NCBI RefSeq assembly: GCF_001190745.1
Contig: NZ_CP012196.1
Span: 744,001 to 808,000 of the forward strand
Direction: 5' to 3'
DNA length: 64,000 nt
Source of the DNA: Campylobacter gracilis
GTDB taxonomy: Bacteria > Campylobacterota > Campylobacteria > Campylobacterales > Campylobacteraceae
Positions 17,278 through 26,617 of the stretch are shown here, in pieces. The notes below the pieces were generated by a model. That model did not search any database. It was not told where the DNA came from and saw nothing but the letters and a program-made list of their open reading frames with translations. Within the stretch, counting starts at the first letter, position 1. Each line of letters begins with the position of its first letter. A program made the translations under genes and the position numbers.

Positions 17278-17661
17278 ATGAGCATTCCTAGACGAGACGG
17301 GCTAAATATCGTCCCGTTCATCGACATTATGCTGGTGCTGTTAGCGATCGTGCTTAGTGTCTCAACTTTCATCGCGCAGGGTCATATCAAGGTAAATCTT
17401 CCATCTTCTTCAAGCTCGCAAAATCCGCAAGAGGATAAAAAAGTTACCATCAAAGTGGATAGCGAATCTAAAATTTATCTAGACGATGTCGCAATAAGCG
17501 AGGATGAGCTTGAGAAAAAAATTGCCGCGCTCGATAAAAACGATCTTGTCGTGCTAAAAAACGATAAAGACTCGAAATTTTCCTCTTTCATTTCGATCAT
17601 GGATGTCCTAAAAAAGGCGGGCCATGAAAAATTTGCGATCGTGACCGAAAAAGAGCAATGA
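17278..17661 (+). CDS. exbD: ExbD, TonB energy-transducing subunit
   Basis: This 127 aa protein has the classic ExbD layout: a short cytoplasmic start, one helix carrying the proton-accepting aspartate (NIVPFIDIMLVLLAIVLSV), and a periplasmic domain ending DVLKKAGHEKFAIVTE. It works with ExbB and TonB. The ATG directly follows the exbB stop, and its own TGA overlaps the tonB start by four bases, so the three are translationally coupled. Confidence 0.95.
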   Translation: MSIPRRDGLNIVPFIDIMLVLLAIVLSVSTFIAQGHIKVNLPSSSSSQNPQEDKKVTIKVDSESKIYLDDVAISEDELEKKIAALDKNDLVVLKNDKDSKFSSFISIMDVLKKAGHEKFAIVTEKEQ

Positions 17662-18497
17662 ATAAAGATAGCGCAATAGGCTTCATCGTATCTTTGGTGC
17701 TGCATTGCATCATCGCTGTGGGTGTTTTTGCTCTTTTATCGTCGGCACCAAAGCCGCCTAGCATGCCCGATATGATAGCCTTTTCCATCGATAGCATAAT
17801 GGATGATGCCAAGCAGGGCGATATCTCCGATGAGCCCAATATCCCGCCTCCTTCTGATCAGTCCGAACCGGAGCCTATACCAGAGCCCGAGCCCGAACCG
17901 GAACCGGAACCAACTCCGCCTGAGCCGGAGCCGATACCTGAGCCAGAGCCGATTCCTGAACCGGAGCCTATACCAGAGCCTGTAGTCGAAAAACCAAAGC
18001 CGGTCGAAAAGCCCAAGCCAAAGCCGGTAGAAAAACCAAAACCGGTCGAAAAACCGAAGCCTAAAAAAGAGCATAAAGTTCAAAGCAGCGATAGGAATTT
18101 AACGGCGAAGTTTGACCCGACAAAGCCTATTTCGCTAGGTAGCGGCGGGGGCGGCGGCTCCAGCGCAGCAGGTGGCGGTAGCGACGCCATTACAAGCCGC
18201 GGCGATCCTAGCAATAGCGATGTCGGTAAGAAAATTTTCGCCATCATTTCTCGCTACGCGCAGTCGCATTATCCTAAAAATGCCCAGCGTATGCGTAAAA
18301 TCGGCGTCGTAGGCGTGCACTTTACCTATACGGCAAGCGGCGATGTTAAGGGTCTTCGCGTTACGTCTTCTTCGAATGTCGATTCGCTTGATGAGGGTGC
18401 ATTAAGCGCAGTCGAGCGCACAAAAGGCAGCTTTCCGAAGGTCGAAAAAGATATGGAATTTAACTTTAGCATAAAGTATACGCTAAATTTCAACTAG
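17658..18497 (+). CDS. tonB: TonB energy transducer
   Basis: The 279 aa protein has an N-terminal membrane anchor (IGFIVSLVLHCIIAVGVF), a long Pro-Glu then Pro-Lys region (PEPEPEPEP, then VEKPKPVEKPKPK, about residues 70-135) spanning the periplasm, a Gly-rich linker, and the C-terminal TonB domain (IGVVGVHFTYTASGDV, TKGSFPKVEKD). It touches TonB boxes of outer-membrane receptors. The Pro-rich section is encoded by short direct repeats prone to length change. Last gene of exbBD-tonB. Confidence 0.95.
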   Translation: MNKDSAIGFIVSLVLHCIIAVGVFALLSSAPKPPSMPDMIAFSIDSIMDDAKQGDISDEPNIPPPSDQSEPEPIPEPEPEPEPEPTPPEPEPIPEPEPIPEPEPIPEPVVEKPKPVEKPKPKPVEKPKPVEKPKPKKEHKVQSSDRNLTAKFDPTKPISLGSGGGGGSSAAGGGSDAITSRGDPSNSDVGKKIFAIISRYAQSHYPKNAQRMRKIGVVGVHFTYTASGDVKGLRVTSSSNVDSLDEGALSAVERTKGSFPKVEKDMEFNFSIKYTLNFN

Positions 18498-18529
18498 CCT
18501 TAAAGCTTCTACTAAAAACTCCTGCTCGG

Positions 18530-18555
18530 GCGGTGAAATTTTAAAATTTCACCGC
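18530..18555 (+). terminator. Palindrome after tonB, possible terminator
   Basis: GCGGTGAAATTTT and its exact reverse complement abut with no loop, 33 bases past the tonB stop. A degenerate second copy with the same flanks (TGCTCTTGCTGCCGCTT) lies at 18598-18640, making a small direct repeat of the whole unit. There is no clear T tract. Confidence 0.5.
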
Positions 18556-18804
18556 TCTTGCCGCTTTATCTTAGCTCGCAAAATTCTATCTAGGCAAAGT
18601 GAAATTTTAAAATTTACTGCTCTTGCTGCCGCTTCTGCCGCGCTAGTTTTTACAAACGGATTTTGGCGCCTTGAAATTTAAAATTTAAACGGAGAAAATT
18701 ATGTCTTTTCAAATTTAGCCAAGCAAGCATCTTAAAGCGTTAAAATTTTAAATTAAAGCTGCGAAATTGCTAGGAAATTCCACTGATTTTAATGGAATTT
18801 TTAC

Positions 18805-18810
18805 TATAAT
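18805..18810 (+). promoter_or_regulatory. Promoter -10 element of the flavoprotein gene
   Basis: TATAAT lies 34 bases before the ATG at 18844. AAAGGAAA serves as the ribosome site. Confidence 0.55.
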
Positions 18811-18843
18811 TTTGTATGAAATTTAAAAGATTAAAGGAAATTT

Positions 18844-19791
18844 ATGATAGACGTTTACGACTTGGCGGTGATCGGCGGCGGTCCTTGCGGCATCGCTTCC
18901 GTAGTAGAAGCCAAAAGAAACGGGCTCGCGCACGTGCTTCTGCTTGAAAAAGGCGACAACCACTCTCAAACGATTAGGCAGTTTTACAAAGATAAAAAGC
19001 GCGTCGATAAAGAATATAAGGGCTTTGATAGCGAGACGCGCGGCTCTATTTCATTTGAAACCGGCACAAAAGAGAGCGTGCTAAATTATTTCGACGAGCT
19101 CTTAGATAGCGACGAAATCGATACGAATTTCAAAAGCGAGGTCGAAAAGATCGAAAAGCACGCAGATGAGTTTTATATCACGACTAGCTCGGCTGGATAC
19201 CGCGCGCGCAATGTCATCGTCGCAATTGGCAGGATGGGCAAGCCCAATAAGCCCGCTTATAAAATTCCGCCTTCGATCACGCAACGGGTAAATTTCAATC
19301 TTGATAAATGCACGATCAATGAAAAAATTCTAGTCGTCGGAGGCGGTAACTCAGCTGCGGAATACGCTATAGCGCTATGCAAGACCAATGTCGTGACGCT
19401 TTGCTATCGCAAGCCTAAATTTACCCGCCTAAACGAGACAAACGAAAGCGACGTAATGCGCGAGACCAAATACGGCAACATCATCTTGCGCTTAGGTATC
19501 GATATAGAGGCTCTTGAGAATGAAAACGGCAAGGTGCTGGTAAAATTTGATGATGGTACCGAGCTCGTATTTGACCGCGTGATCTATGCGATCGGCGGCA
19601 CGAGCCCGATTGATTTTCTTAAAAAATGCGGCATCGCTTACGATGAAAACGGCGTGCCGATCGTGGATGAAAATCTTCAAACTGCCACTAGCGGGCTTTA
19701 CGTCGGCGGAGATCTCATCAGTAGAAGCGGCGGATCGATCGTAGTGGCGATAAATCACGCCCATACCATCATCAAAAATATCCGCAGATGA
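18844..19791 (+). CDS. FAD/NAD(P)-dependent oxidoreductase, YpdA/thioredoxin-reductase-like
   Basis: The protein has an N-terminal FAD motif (LAVIGGGPCGIAS, residues 6-18), a second nucleotide motif in the middle (ILVVGGGNSAAEYA, about 161-174) and a C-terminal FAD-binding stretch (GLYVGGDLISRSGGSIV). This is thioredoxin-reductase architecture, but the CxxC redox centre of true TrxB is absent, so it more resembles the YpdA group or the single-domain reductases annotated in Campylobacter. The electron acceptor is unknown. The stop overlaps the next start by four bases, so it is in one operon with the methyltransferase. Confidence 0.85.
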   Translation: MIDVYDLAVIGGGPCGIASVVEAKRNGLAHVLLLEKGDNHSQTIRQFYKDKKRVDKEYKGFDSETRGSISFETGTKESVLNYFDELLDSDEIDTNFKSEVEKIEKHADEFYITTSSAGYRARNVIVAIGRMGKPNKPAYKIPPSITQRVNFNLDKCTINEKILVVGGGNSAAEYAIALCKTNVVTLCYRKPKFTRLNETNESDVMRETKYGNIILRLGIDIEALENENGKVLVKFDDGTELVFDRVIYAIGGTSPIDFLKKCGIAYDENGVPIVDENLQTATSGLYVGGDLISRSGGSIVVAINHAHTIIKNIRR

Positions 19792-21029
19792 GGCTTTATC
19801 AGCCAAAAAAGGGTTATCGCTACACGAGCGATACGATTTTTTTGTGGAATTTTATAAGAAGCTCAGGCGTGCGTAAAGCTGACGTAGCGTCACAAAATGA
19901 CTCTTGGGCGCTGGGCTGTGGCGCGGAATTTAAAGGCGCGACAGATGGAGGCTTTAATGCAAAATTTTGCGCCGCGGATTACGTAGGCGACGAGGTGGAA
20001 TTTTGCGCCGAGGATTGCGCTTTTAGCAAAGAAGAGTCGTATGCCGCTAACCATAGCGTGGGGGATGATCGTGATTTTGGAGGTAAAGGCTGCGCCGAAT
20101 TCCAGGCGGAATTTAAAATGGAATTTCAAGCGGAATTTTGGGAGAAATTTCAAAGCGGGCGCTATAAAAATTCCTATTTTCAAAACGACGAAGCCCGGCA
20201 TGCTTTAAAGCCCGGTAGTGCAAGCGGTGAAAATTTTAAATTTTGTGACGAGCAAATCGCGCAGTCTTTAGAATCTCAAAAGACGCACGATAAAGATTTC
20301 GCAAGCAAATTTGAAGACGCCAAGGCGCGCGCGGATTTTGCTGCGGAGCGCTTGTGTGACGGCGGGTTTGCAGTTTGCGATGAGCGTAGCCCTAAAGGCG
20401 CGCTAAATCCACGAGCGATATACGGCGACGTGCTGGATGTGGGCGCAGGATGTGGAATTCTAGGGCTTTTGCTAAAGCGCGATTTTAAGAGCATTAATCT
20501 AAGTTTGCTAGAAATCCAGGAGCGAAATTTAGAGATTTTAAAGCTAAATTCGTCACAAAACGGCCTGGCTGCCGAGATTTTGCACGCGGATTTTGCGGAG
20601 TTTAAAAGCGAGAAGCGTTTTGACTTTATCGTCTCAAATCCGCCCTTTTATCGAGAGCGCATTTCGCTTAGCAAAGAGCCTCATATGGCGCTTAGTAAGA
20701 GCACAGCAAGCCTTAGCCTACGGGATTTTGTGCGATCTGCGAACGCTCATCTTAAGCCTGGTGGTACGCTTATTTTTTGCTATGAGGCGGGCAAGCTAGC
20801 TAAAATCTGCGAGCTTTTAGGCGAGTTTAGGCTAAATTTAACGAGGCTTGGTTTTGTCTATCCCGACATTTCAAAGCCCGCTAAACTCGCGCTTTTGCAG
20901 GCTCGTAAGAACTCGCGCTCGCCCTGTGAGATCGTCCTTCCGATCTATGCTAGCGCGCACGGAAGGCGCACCGCACAAGCCCACGCGATCTATAAAAGCG
21001 CGGATTTAACGAGCGTGGATTATGAGTGA
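19788..21029 (+). CDS. TrmN6/YfiC-like tRNA methyltransferase with large insert
   Basis: The N-terminus YQPKKGYRYTSDTIFLWNFI and the later GDVLDVGAGCGILGLLL (SAM site) and NPPF at about residues 284-287 identify an N6-adenine methyltransferase like that acting on A37 of tRNA1(Val). It is 413 aa against about 235 in C. jejuni (the Cj0495 position, from memory). Residues 34-205 are an insert of EFKMEFQAEF, AEFCAED, GENFKF and related units, lying between the N-terminal motif and the SAM fold. The insert favours Phe/Glu-Phe instead of Asn-Ser because RAATTY is read in another frame. It overlaps the flavoprotein and YkgJ genes. Confidence 0.85.
   Translation: MRLYQPKKGYRYTSDTIFLWNFIRSSGVRKADVASQNDSWALGCGAEFKGATDGGFNAKFCAADYVGDEVEFCAEDCAFSKEESYAANHSVGDDRDFGGKGCAEFQAEFKMEFQAEFWEKFQSGRYKNSYFQNDEARHALKPGSASGENFKFCDEQIAQSLESQKTHDKDFASKFEDAKARADFAAERLCDGGFAVCDERSPKGALNPRAIYGDVLDVGAGCGILGLLLKRDFKSINLSLLEIQERNLEILKLNSSQNGLAAEILHADFAEFKSEKRFDFIVSNPPFYRERISLSKEPHMALSKSTASLSLRDFVRSANAHLKPGGTLIFCYEAGKLAKICELLGEFRLNLTRLGFVYPDISKPAKLALLQARKNSRSPCEIVLPIYASAHGRRTAQAHAIYKSADLTSVDYE
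19890..20400 (+). repeat. Low-complexity insert in the tRNA methyltransferase gene
   Basis: Dense in GGAATTT, AAAATTT and CGAATTC words. Between about 20095 and 20160, five RAATTY sites are spaced 8-17 bases apart. Translation gives EF/KF units, showing that DNA words are preserved and not the amino acids. Confidence 0.8.
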
Positions 21030-21393
21030 GTTCGGCTTTAGCTTTGATGCGAGCGCGTGTGAGCGCTGCGGCGGTAAGTGCTGCACCGGAGAGAGCGGCT
21101 ACATCTGGATAGATGAGAGCGAGATCGCGGCGTTAGCGGTAAAATTTAAAATTTTGTCCGCAAGGCTTAAAGAAATTTATTTACAAAAAATAGGCGCTAG
21201 ATTTAGCGTAAAAGAAAAGCCCTTTGAAGGCGGCTTAGCGTGCGTGTTTTTTGACGAGACGCAGCGCAACTGCGGGATTTACGAGCTGCGTCCGAAGCAG
21301 TGTCGTAGCTTTCCATTTTGGGAATATTTTAAAACGCATACTAAAGAATTGGAGGAAGAATGTATCGGGGTAAGGTTTTTGGCGGAATTTTAA
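21022..21393 (+). CDS. YkgJ-family cysteine-cluster protein
   Basis: The 123 aa protein has the UPF0153/YkgJ cysteine pattern: CERCGGKCC near residues 13-21, then CVFFDETQRNCGIYELRPKQCRSFPFW. The cysteines could bind zinc or an iron-sulfur cluster; the function is not established. The start lies eight bases inside the preceding methyltransferase gene and the end overlaps the TPR gene by 34 bases, so translational coupling is likely. The gene order is the one I recall from C. jejuni (Cj0496). Confidence 0.88.
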   Translation: MSEFGFSFDASACERCGGKCCTGESGYIWIDESEIAALAVKFKILSARLKEIYLQKIGARFSVKEKPFEGGLACVFFDETQRNCGIYELRPKQCRSFPFWEYFKTHTKELEEECIGVRFLAEF

Positions 21394-23204
21394 TCGCGGC
21401 GATGATTTTAGCGCCGCAGTATCTAAGTGCGGAGAGGGGGACGAATGCTGCAGCAGCGAAGCAGTCCGTTACGGATAAAAAGGCGTCTGATCGGAATTCC
21501 AGCATTGGCACAAAAAACGGTGCAAAAGATGCAATTAAAAAGAGCTTGATAAATCGTGGCGTAAGCGCTAAAAGTATAACCAAAGAAAAGCTAAATCACG
21601 CGATGCGAGCGCAAGAGGACGCCGAGCTAAATTTCGATTTGCTTACAGCTTTGGAGCTACTGCATAAAGATCCCGTCGCATCGATGTTTTTATACGAAAA
21701 GGCCTACAATAAAACGGGCTCGTCCGTTTATCTGCTAGAAGCGCTAAAGACCGCTTTTGCGATTAAAGATCGCAAAAATACGGCGCGCTATTTAAAGCTC
21801 GGCGAAAAGAGCCTAAGCTCAGACTCCGAGTATCTGCGAGTAAAGATCGGCTACTACTTAGGCATTAAAGATAATCTAAACGCTAATACCGCTGCTCTTA
21901 AGCTAGTCACCGTAGATCCCGTTTCGCGTAGTTATGCGATTTTAGCGGCGACATATTATGCGATGGAGAATTTTACTTTAGCCAAAACCTACTTCGAAAA
22001 AGCCTATGAGCTAGACAAAACCGACGAAAATCTCATTAGATTATGCGACGTGCTGCTAAATAAACTCGATGATTCGGACGGAGCTATCCGCATTATAGAG
22101 ACGCACAGGCGCATCTACGGCTGCGTCCAGGGTATGGCATGCGAGCTGCTAGCTGATGTGTATCGCGCGAATAAGCGCTATTTAGATGTCGCTAAGATCG
22201 ATGAAGCGCTGTATGAGGCTAAAGGAGATAATAAATTCTTAGACGATATGATAGCGATTTATTACTACTCAAACGACTTTGATAAAATAATCGAGCTTTT
22301 GAAAAAATACGACTACAAGCGCGAGCTTCTAATCGATGCCTACGCGCATAAAAAAGACTATAAAACCGCGATTAAAATGGCGCGCGATGAGTTTATGAAG
22401 ACCAAAAATTACGACTTTTTAGCGATCGAGGCGATCTACGAATATGAAAGTGCGGGCAAAAACGTAGATGCCAAAACCCTATCTAGCGTAGTGGCAAAAT
22501 TTGAAAATATCGCGCCGCAGCTCAAAGACCCCGTGCATCTAAACTACTACGGCTACATCCTAATAGATCACGATTTGGACGTTCGCAAGGGTATCGAGCT
22601 CGTCCGCCGCGCCCTACAAAAAGACCCCGACTCGCCGTATTATCTGGACTCGCTTGCTTGGGGATACTACAAGCTTGGCGAGTGCGACAAGGCTAAAAAT
22701 GAAATGGCTAAAATCAAAGATGCAGAATTTTTTAATTCCCCTGAAGGCAAAGAGCATTTAGAGGCGATCGATGCGTGCGTCGCAGGCACAGGCGTAGCGC
22801 CTCAGAATTCTATATCGCAAAATCCCACTACGATAAAAGGCTCTGCGCCAAAAGATCAGGCGCCGCAAAGCCCGGCAATAAAAACTCCTGCGCCTGATTC
22901 CATAAAATCTACGGCGCCCGAAAGCTCCGCGTTAGATTCTGCACGTCCAGGTCCCGCTGCAACGCGTGATTTAACGCCAAAAGACTCCGCTTCGCAAAAT
23001 TCTGCTGGGTCTGCAAATTCCGCAGTTCAAAATCAGACACCAAATTCCGCGACTTCTGAAAATTTCGCGATGCCCATAAATTCCGCCGCGCAGAATTCTG
23101 CCTCGTCAAGACAAAATTCCATATCGAGGCAGGGTTTTATGCCAGAGCAAAATTCTACGTCGAAAGAGCCTACCGGCTCTAAAATCCAGACGCCAAGGCA
23201 GTAG
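21360..23204 (+). CDS. Exported TPR-repeat protein with QNS-rich tail
   Basis: The 614 aa protein has a signal peptide ([20 protein letters not shown]) and helical TPR-like repeats over about residues 60-470 ([47 protein letters not shown]). It is positional counterpart of the lipoprotein Cj0497 in C. jejuni, though I see no lipobox here. The last 135 residues (479-614) are low-complexity ASQNSA, QNSIS and APKD units. GAGGAAG precedes the ATG inside the YkgJ gene. It should act as a periplasmic scaffold or envelope-assembly factor, partner unknown. Confidence 0.85.
   Translation: MYRGKVFGGILIAAMILAPQYLSAERGTNAAAAKQSVTDKKASDRNSSIGTKNGAKDAIKKSLINRGVSAKSITKEKLNHAMRAQEDAELNFDLLTALELLHKDPVASMFLYEKAYNKTGSSVYLLEALKTAFAIKDRKNTARYLKLGEKSLSSDSEYLRVKIGYYLGIKDNLNANTAALKLVTVDPVSRSYAILAATYYAMENFTLAKTYFEKAYELDKTDENLIRLCDVLLNKLDDSDGAIRIIETHRRIYGCVQGMACELLADVYRANKRYLDVAKIDEALYEAKGDNKFLDDMIAIYYYSNDFDKIIELLKKYDYKRELLIDAYAHKKDYKTAIKMARDEFMKTKNYDFLAIEAIYEYESAGKNVDAKTLSSVVAKFENIAPQLKDPVHLNYYGYILIDHDLDVRKGIELVRRALQKDPDSPYYLDSLAWGYYKLGECDKAKNEMAKIKDAEFFNSPEGKEHLEAIDACVAGTGVAPQNSISQNPTTIKGSAPKDQAPQSPAIKTPAPDSIKSTAPESSALDSARPGPAATRDLTPKDSASQNSAGSANSAVQNQTPNSATSENFAMPINSAAQNSASSRQNSISRQGFMPEQNSTSKEPTGSKIQTPRQ
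22794..23203 (+). repeat. Low-complexity C-terminal tail of the TPR protein gene
   Basis: Encodes alternating proline/alanine units and QNS units. AAATTC and GAATTC words recur, most densely in the last 250 bases. It ends at the stop, three bases before trpC. Confidence 0.8.
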
Positions 23205-23206
23205 AG

Positions 23207-24007
23207 ATGATTTTAGACGAAATTTTAAAGCGCACTCGCGAGGATCTGGCGCTTCGCAAAGAAAGGCTACCCGAGGATCTGCTCGGCCGCTCGCTAAGCG
23301 CCAATCCCTACGAGCCGCGTGACGTCATAAGCGCGCTTAGAAGCGATGAGAAGGACCCGCTTCGCATCATCGCCGAGATCAAAAAGGCAAGCCCGAGCAA
23401 GGGGATCATCCGCGAGGATTTTGAGCCGCTAAGCCTTGCCGTGGAGTATGAAAATGCAGGTGCGAGCGCCTTTTCGGTGCTTACCGAGCCGCATTATTTC
23501 AGAGGCGATTTGGAGTTCATCCCGCAGATCCGCCGCTATACCCGCACGCCCATTTTGCGCAAGGATTTCATCGTCGATCGCTATCAGATCCTCGAGGCGC
23601 TGGTTTACGGCGCGGATTTTATCCTGCTGATCGCCAAAGCGCTGGAAGGTAAACAGCTAAGAGAGCTGCTTGAGTTTGCCCGTAGGCTGGGGCTTGAGGC
23701 GCTGTGCGAGATCCACGATAAGGACGATCTGAAAAAAGTGGTCTTCGCAGGGGCTGATATTATCGGCATCAACCATCGAAATTTAGAGACTTTTGAGGTC
23801 GATACGAGCCTGAGCGAGCGGCTAATCCCGCTGATTCCAAACGGCAAGATCATCGTCGCCGAAAGCGGCCTGCACTCGCACGAGCAGCTTTTAAGCTTGC
23901 ACGAGGCGGGCGTCGATGCGTTTTTGATCGGCGAGTATTTTATGCGCCAAAATGACGTCGGCGCGGCACTGCGCGAGATAAAGCTCGGCGCGGGCGGCGA
24001 AATTTAA
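23207..24007 (+). CDS. trpC: Indole-3-glycerol-phosphate synthase
   Basis: TrpC forms the indole ring of tryptophan from CdRP. The protein is 266 aa, normal for a monofunctional TrpC. The TIM-barrel motifs are clear: [13 protein letters not shown] (catalytic lysine), [39 protein letters not shown] and VAESGLHS. It starts two bases after the TPR gene stop, as part of the same run. No other trp gene is nearby, so the pathway genes are split in this genome. Confidence 0.96.
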   Translation: MILDEILKRTREDLALRKERLPEDLLGRSLSANPYEPRDVISALRSDEKDPLRIIAEIKKASPSKGIIREDFEPLSLAVEYENAGASAFSVLTEPHYFRGDLEFIPQIRRYTRTPILRKDFIVDRYQILEALVYGADFILLIAKALEGKQLRELLEFARRLGLEALCEIHDKDDLKKVVFAGADIIGINHRNLETFEVDTSLSERLIPLIPNGKIIVAESGLHSHEQLLSLHEAGVDAFLIGEYFMRQNDVGAALREIKLGAGGEI

Positions 24008-24162
24008 ACCGACTTGTTTGATCGCGCAAGATCAGATCGGAACGAGAAGTTAGATTTAGCGAAGAGAGCGAAATTTTAAGGCGGTAAATTTTAAAATTCG
24101 TAGAATTCGACGGACTTTAAAATTTAACGGCTCTTTAAATTTAGCGGCTGCGACGTGATCAA

Positions 24163-24245
24163 ATATCGCACGCGGCGTAAGCATCCGCGCTGCACTTTGG
24201 CGTCGTGAGTTTATTATCACGCGCTGCGAGAGCGGCTGCGGAGCG
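24163..24245 (+). repeat. Diverged direct repeat, copy 1
   Basis: Aligns with 24754-24837 along its whole length. Shared pieces include AAGCATCC, CGCTGC, CTTTGG, TTATTATC and CGGCT. Roughly four bases in five match by eye. Confidence 0.7.
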
Positions 24246-24753
24246 AGGTTTAAATTTACGCCTTTCGTTTGTATAGCTTTCCGTCGTATCACGAGCTGGT
24301 GCAAAAAGCGTGGGTTTAAATTTAGCTTTACGTTTGCGAAGCTTCGCGCGCGCGGGGTTGCGCTTGTAGCATTAAGCGCCGATAATTGCGCGTCTATCGT
24401 AACGCCTTGTATGCCTAGCGCGCTCTCAAGCCCGGTTTTGGCGATTATATACGGCGTCGTAAATTTAATCACAGCTCGCGACCTAAGTCGCCCAGAGGAG
24501 CTGTGCTTACGATAACTGCGCAAAGCGATCTACCACAAAAGCAGACGGCGTAGGGGCTTAGCAGGGCTACGATACCCTGCGATACTATGCGATTAAGCCG
24601 CAGCTGCAATACAGTTACGCTATGACCGCGCCGCGTTAAATTTTACCGCGTGTTGCGATGGTGATTGCAGCGCAGGTTTGGCACCGCGTACCGTGCCTGT
24701 GAGTGCGTCAAAGTTTTGTTATAATGCGCCGCGCAAACGACTGCGTAGATTTG

Positions 24754-24837
24754 ATATCGTATGCCGTGCAAGCATCCACGCTGCGCTTTGGCATCGCGAG
24801 CTTATTATCGCACGCCGCGCAAACGGCTACGGTGCGG
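24754..24837 (+). repeat. Diverged direct repeat, copy 2
   Basis: Partner of 24163-24245. A partial third unit, CGCCGCGCAAACGACTGCG, lies just before it at 24727-24745 and matches the end of this copy (CGCCGCGCAAACGGCTACGG), so the repeat was tandem. Confidence 0.65.
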
Positions 24838-25118
24838 ACTTAGACGCTATGTTTGCCGCGCGATGAGTGTCCGTCAAATGCGCACCAATGCCCGCCGCGG
24901 GTTTCGATCCGCAGAGTGCGTATTGCGCCGAAGCGCCCCGCGATTGCAAAGTATGTCGCGCCTGCCGCGCGCATAACTTTGCGTCGTTTGAGCAAGCGCG
25001 AGCTGCGTAAATAAAATTTTATGAAATTTAGAAGTTTTAAATTCCAAATTTCATAGAATTTTGCGAAACGCAAATTTTAAAATTCCATAGAATTTTGGAA
25101 TTTCGGAAAGGAAAAGAG

Positions 25119-25616
25119 ATGGATTATCTTTGCGCCCCTTGGCGAAGCGAGTATTTTACCGAAAAAAGAAGCGGCTGTCCCTTCTGCGACGCGGCGGCGG
25201 ATGCGGCGTTTGATGATCGCAACGGCGTGCTTTTTCGCGCGCGGCACTGCTTCGGGGTGATGAACCTCTACCCCTACAGCCCGGGCGCGTTTATGGTCAT
25301 ACCTTACGAGCATGTCGATAATATCGAGTGTCTTAGCGACGATACGTGGGCGGAGATGAGTCGCTACGTGCGCGCCGGAGTGGGGATCTTAAAGCGCACT
25401 CTGGGCGCAAACGGTGTAAATATCGGCATGAACCTCGGCGCCGCCGCGGGTGCTGGTATCGCCGAGCACGTGCACTATCATCTCGTGCCGCGGTGGCAGC
25501 GCGATACGAATTTCATCACGACGATCGCAAACGTCCGCGTAAACGGCGTTTCGTTCGCCCCGCTTTTTGAGAAGCTAAAGGCGGCATTTGTAGAATTAAA
25601 TTTAAAGGAGAGATAA
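25119..25616 (+). CDS. HIT-family nucleotide hydrolase/transferase
   Basis: I use the ATG at 25119 (MDYLCAPWRSEYF), which follows GGAAAGGAAAAG; an in-frame earlier start at 25095 has no such site. The 165 aa protein has CPFC near residue 20 and the histidine triad HVHYHLVPRW close to the end, preceded by NIGMNLG. This is the Ap4A-hydrolase/FHIT-like HIT branch. The TAA overlaps the ribB ATG, so they are coupled. The order trpC then HIT is the one I recall from C. jejuni. Confidence 0.92.
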   Translation: MDYLCAPWRSEYFTEKRSGCPFCDAAADAAFDDRNGVLFRARHCFGVMNLYPYSPGAFMVIPYEHVDNIECLSDDTWAEMSRYVRAGVGILKRTLGANGVNIGMNLGAAAGAGIAEHVHYHLVPRWQRDTNFITTIANVRVNGVSFAPLFEKLKAAFVELNLKER

Positions 25617-26617
25617 TGATCAGCGTAGAGCAGGCGATCGAGGATCTGAAAAATGGCAAAATGCTCGTTATGGTCGATGACGTCGATCGCGAGAACGAGG
25701 GTGATTTAGTGTTTGCGAGCACATTTAGCAGCGCACAGAAGGTAAATTTTGCTATCACGCACGCTCGCGGAGTACTATGCGTGGCGCTTAGTCCGCAGAT
25801 AGCGCAGCAGCTGGGTTTAAGCTTAATGGTCGATAAAAACACTTCAAGCCACGAGACCGCCTTTACCGTTACGATCGACGCAAAGGATGCCAAGACCGGC
25901 GTAAGCGCGTATGAGCGCAATATGACGATCGAGCTGATGTCGCGCGTGGGCGCTCGCGCGGATGATTTCGTCCGCCCGGGACATATATTCCCGCTCATCG
26001 CCAAAAGCGGCGGCGTGCTCGCTCGCACGGGGCACACTGAGGGTTCAACGGATCTGTGCCGCTTGGCGGGGCTTTCGCAAAGCGCCGTGATCTGCGAGAT
26101 CGTCAAAGACGACGGCGATATGGCGCGCAGGGACGATCTGGAAAAATTCTGCGCGCAGCACGGCATCAATATGATCTCGGTCGCGCAGATCGTGCAGTAC
26201 CGCCTAAAGCACGAAACTCTCGTTAAATTTAGCGAGCCGCGCGAGGGCATGCTGTGCGGCGAGGCGGCGAAATTTTACGACGTGAGCGATCACGAGGGCA
26301 ACGAGCACCGCGCATATATTTTCGGCGAACCCGAAAAGAGCGCGCAGACGAACGTGAAATTTCATAAAATTTCAAGCGATCTGGAATTTTTAAGCGATAC
26401 GAAATTTAACGATTTCATGCGCGATCTGGACGTTTTGCGCAAAGAGGGCGGCGTGCTTTTGATGCTAAAATCCGCGCAAAATCGCGCCGATTTTAAGAGC
26501 TTTGGCATCGGAGCGCAAATTTTAGCGCATCTAGGCGTGAAAAAAATCAAAATTTTAAGCAAGAGCGAGCCGAAAGATTACGCGGGGCTTAGCGGTTTTG
26601 GGATCGACATAGTTTGA
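25616..26617 (+). CDS. ribB: 3,4-dihydroxy-2-butanone-4-phosphate synthase with degenerate GTP cyclohydrolase II-like domain
   Basis: The N-terminal 200 residues are a complete DHBP synthase, making the four-carbon riboflavin precursor from ribulose 5-phosphate: DDVDRENEGDLVFA at about 22-35, THARGVLCV, and GHTEGSTDLCRLAGL. The C-terminal 130 residues are placed like the GTP cyclohydrolase II domain of RibBA but lack the zinc cysteines and catalytic motif of that enzyme, so only the RibB activity is expected. A separate RibA must exist elsewhere. It starts in the overlap TAATG with the HIT gene and ends in the TTGA overlap with the polymerase gene. Confidence 0.93.
   Translation: MISVEQAIEDLKNGKMLVMVDDVDRENEGDLVFASTFSSAQKVNFAITHARGVLCVALSPQIAQQLGLSLMVDKNTSSHETAFTVTIDAKDAKTGVSAYERNMTIELMSRVGARADDFVRPGHIFPLIAKSGGVLARTGHTEGSTDLCRLAGLSQSAVICEIVKDDGDMARRDDLEKFCAQHGINMISVAQIVQYRLKHETLVKFSEPREGMLCGEAAKFYDVSDHEGNEHRAYIFGEPEKSAQTNVKFHKISSDLEFLSDTKFNDFMRDLDVLRKEGGVLLMLKSAQNRADFKSFGIGAQILAHLGVKKIKILSKSEPKDYAGLSGFGIDIV

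Larger units (their letters stand above)
18498..18843 (+). other. Intergenic region after tonB
   Basis: Holds two tandem hairpin-like units (see the terminator entry) followed by AAATTT-rich sequence and the promoter of the next gene. No coding sequence. Confidence 0.6.
24008..25118 (+). other. 1.1-kb non-coding region with diverged direct repeats
   Basis: No frame has a convincing start, ribosome site or protein pattern. The region contains an 80-base unit repeated at 24163 and 24754, a shorter third piece at 24727-24747, and clustered AAATTT words at both ends. It may hold relics of a lost gene or a repeat family. Confidence 0.55.

Noticed and set aside
17736-18083. Minus-strand frame of 115 codons rich in RLRFRLW
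   Set aside because: It is the shadow of the Pro-Glu/Pro-Lys repeats of tonB.
24056-24523. Minus-strand frame of 155 codons
   Set aside because: Arg/Ser-rich composition, no ribosome site, covers one copy of the diverged repeat; judged non-coding.
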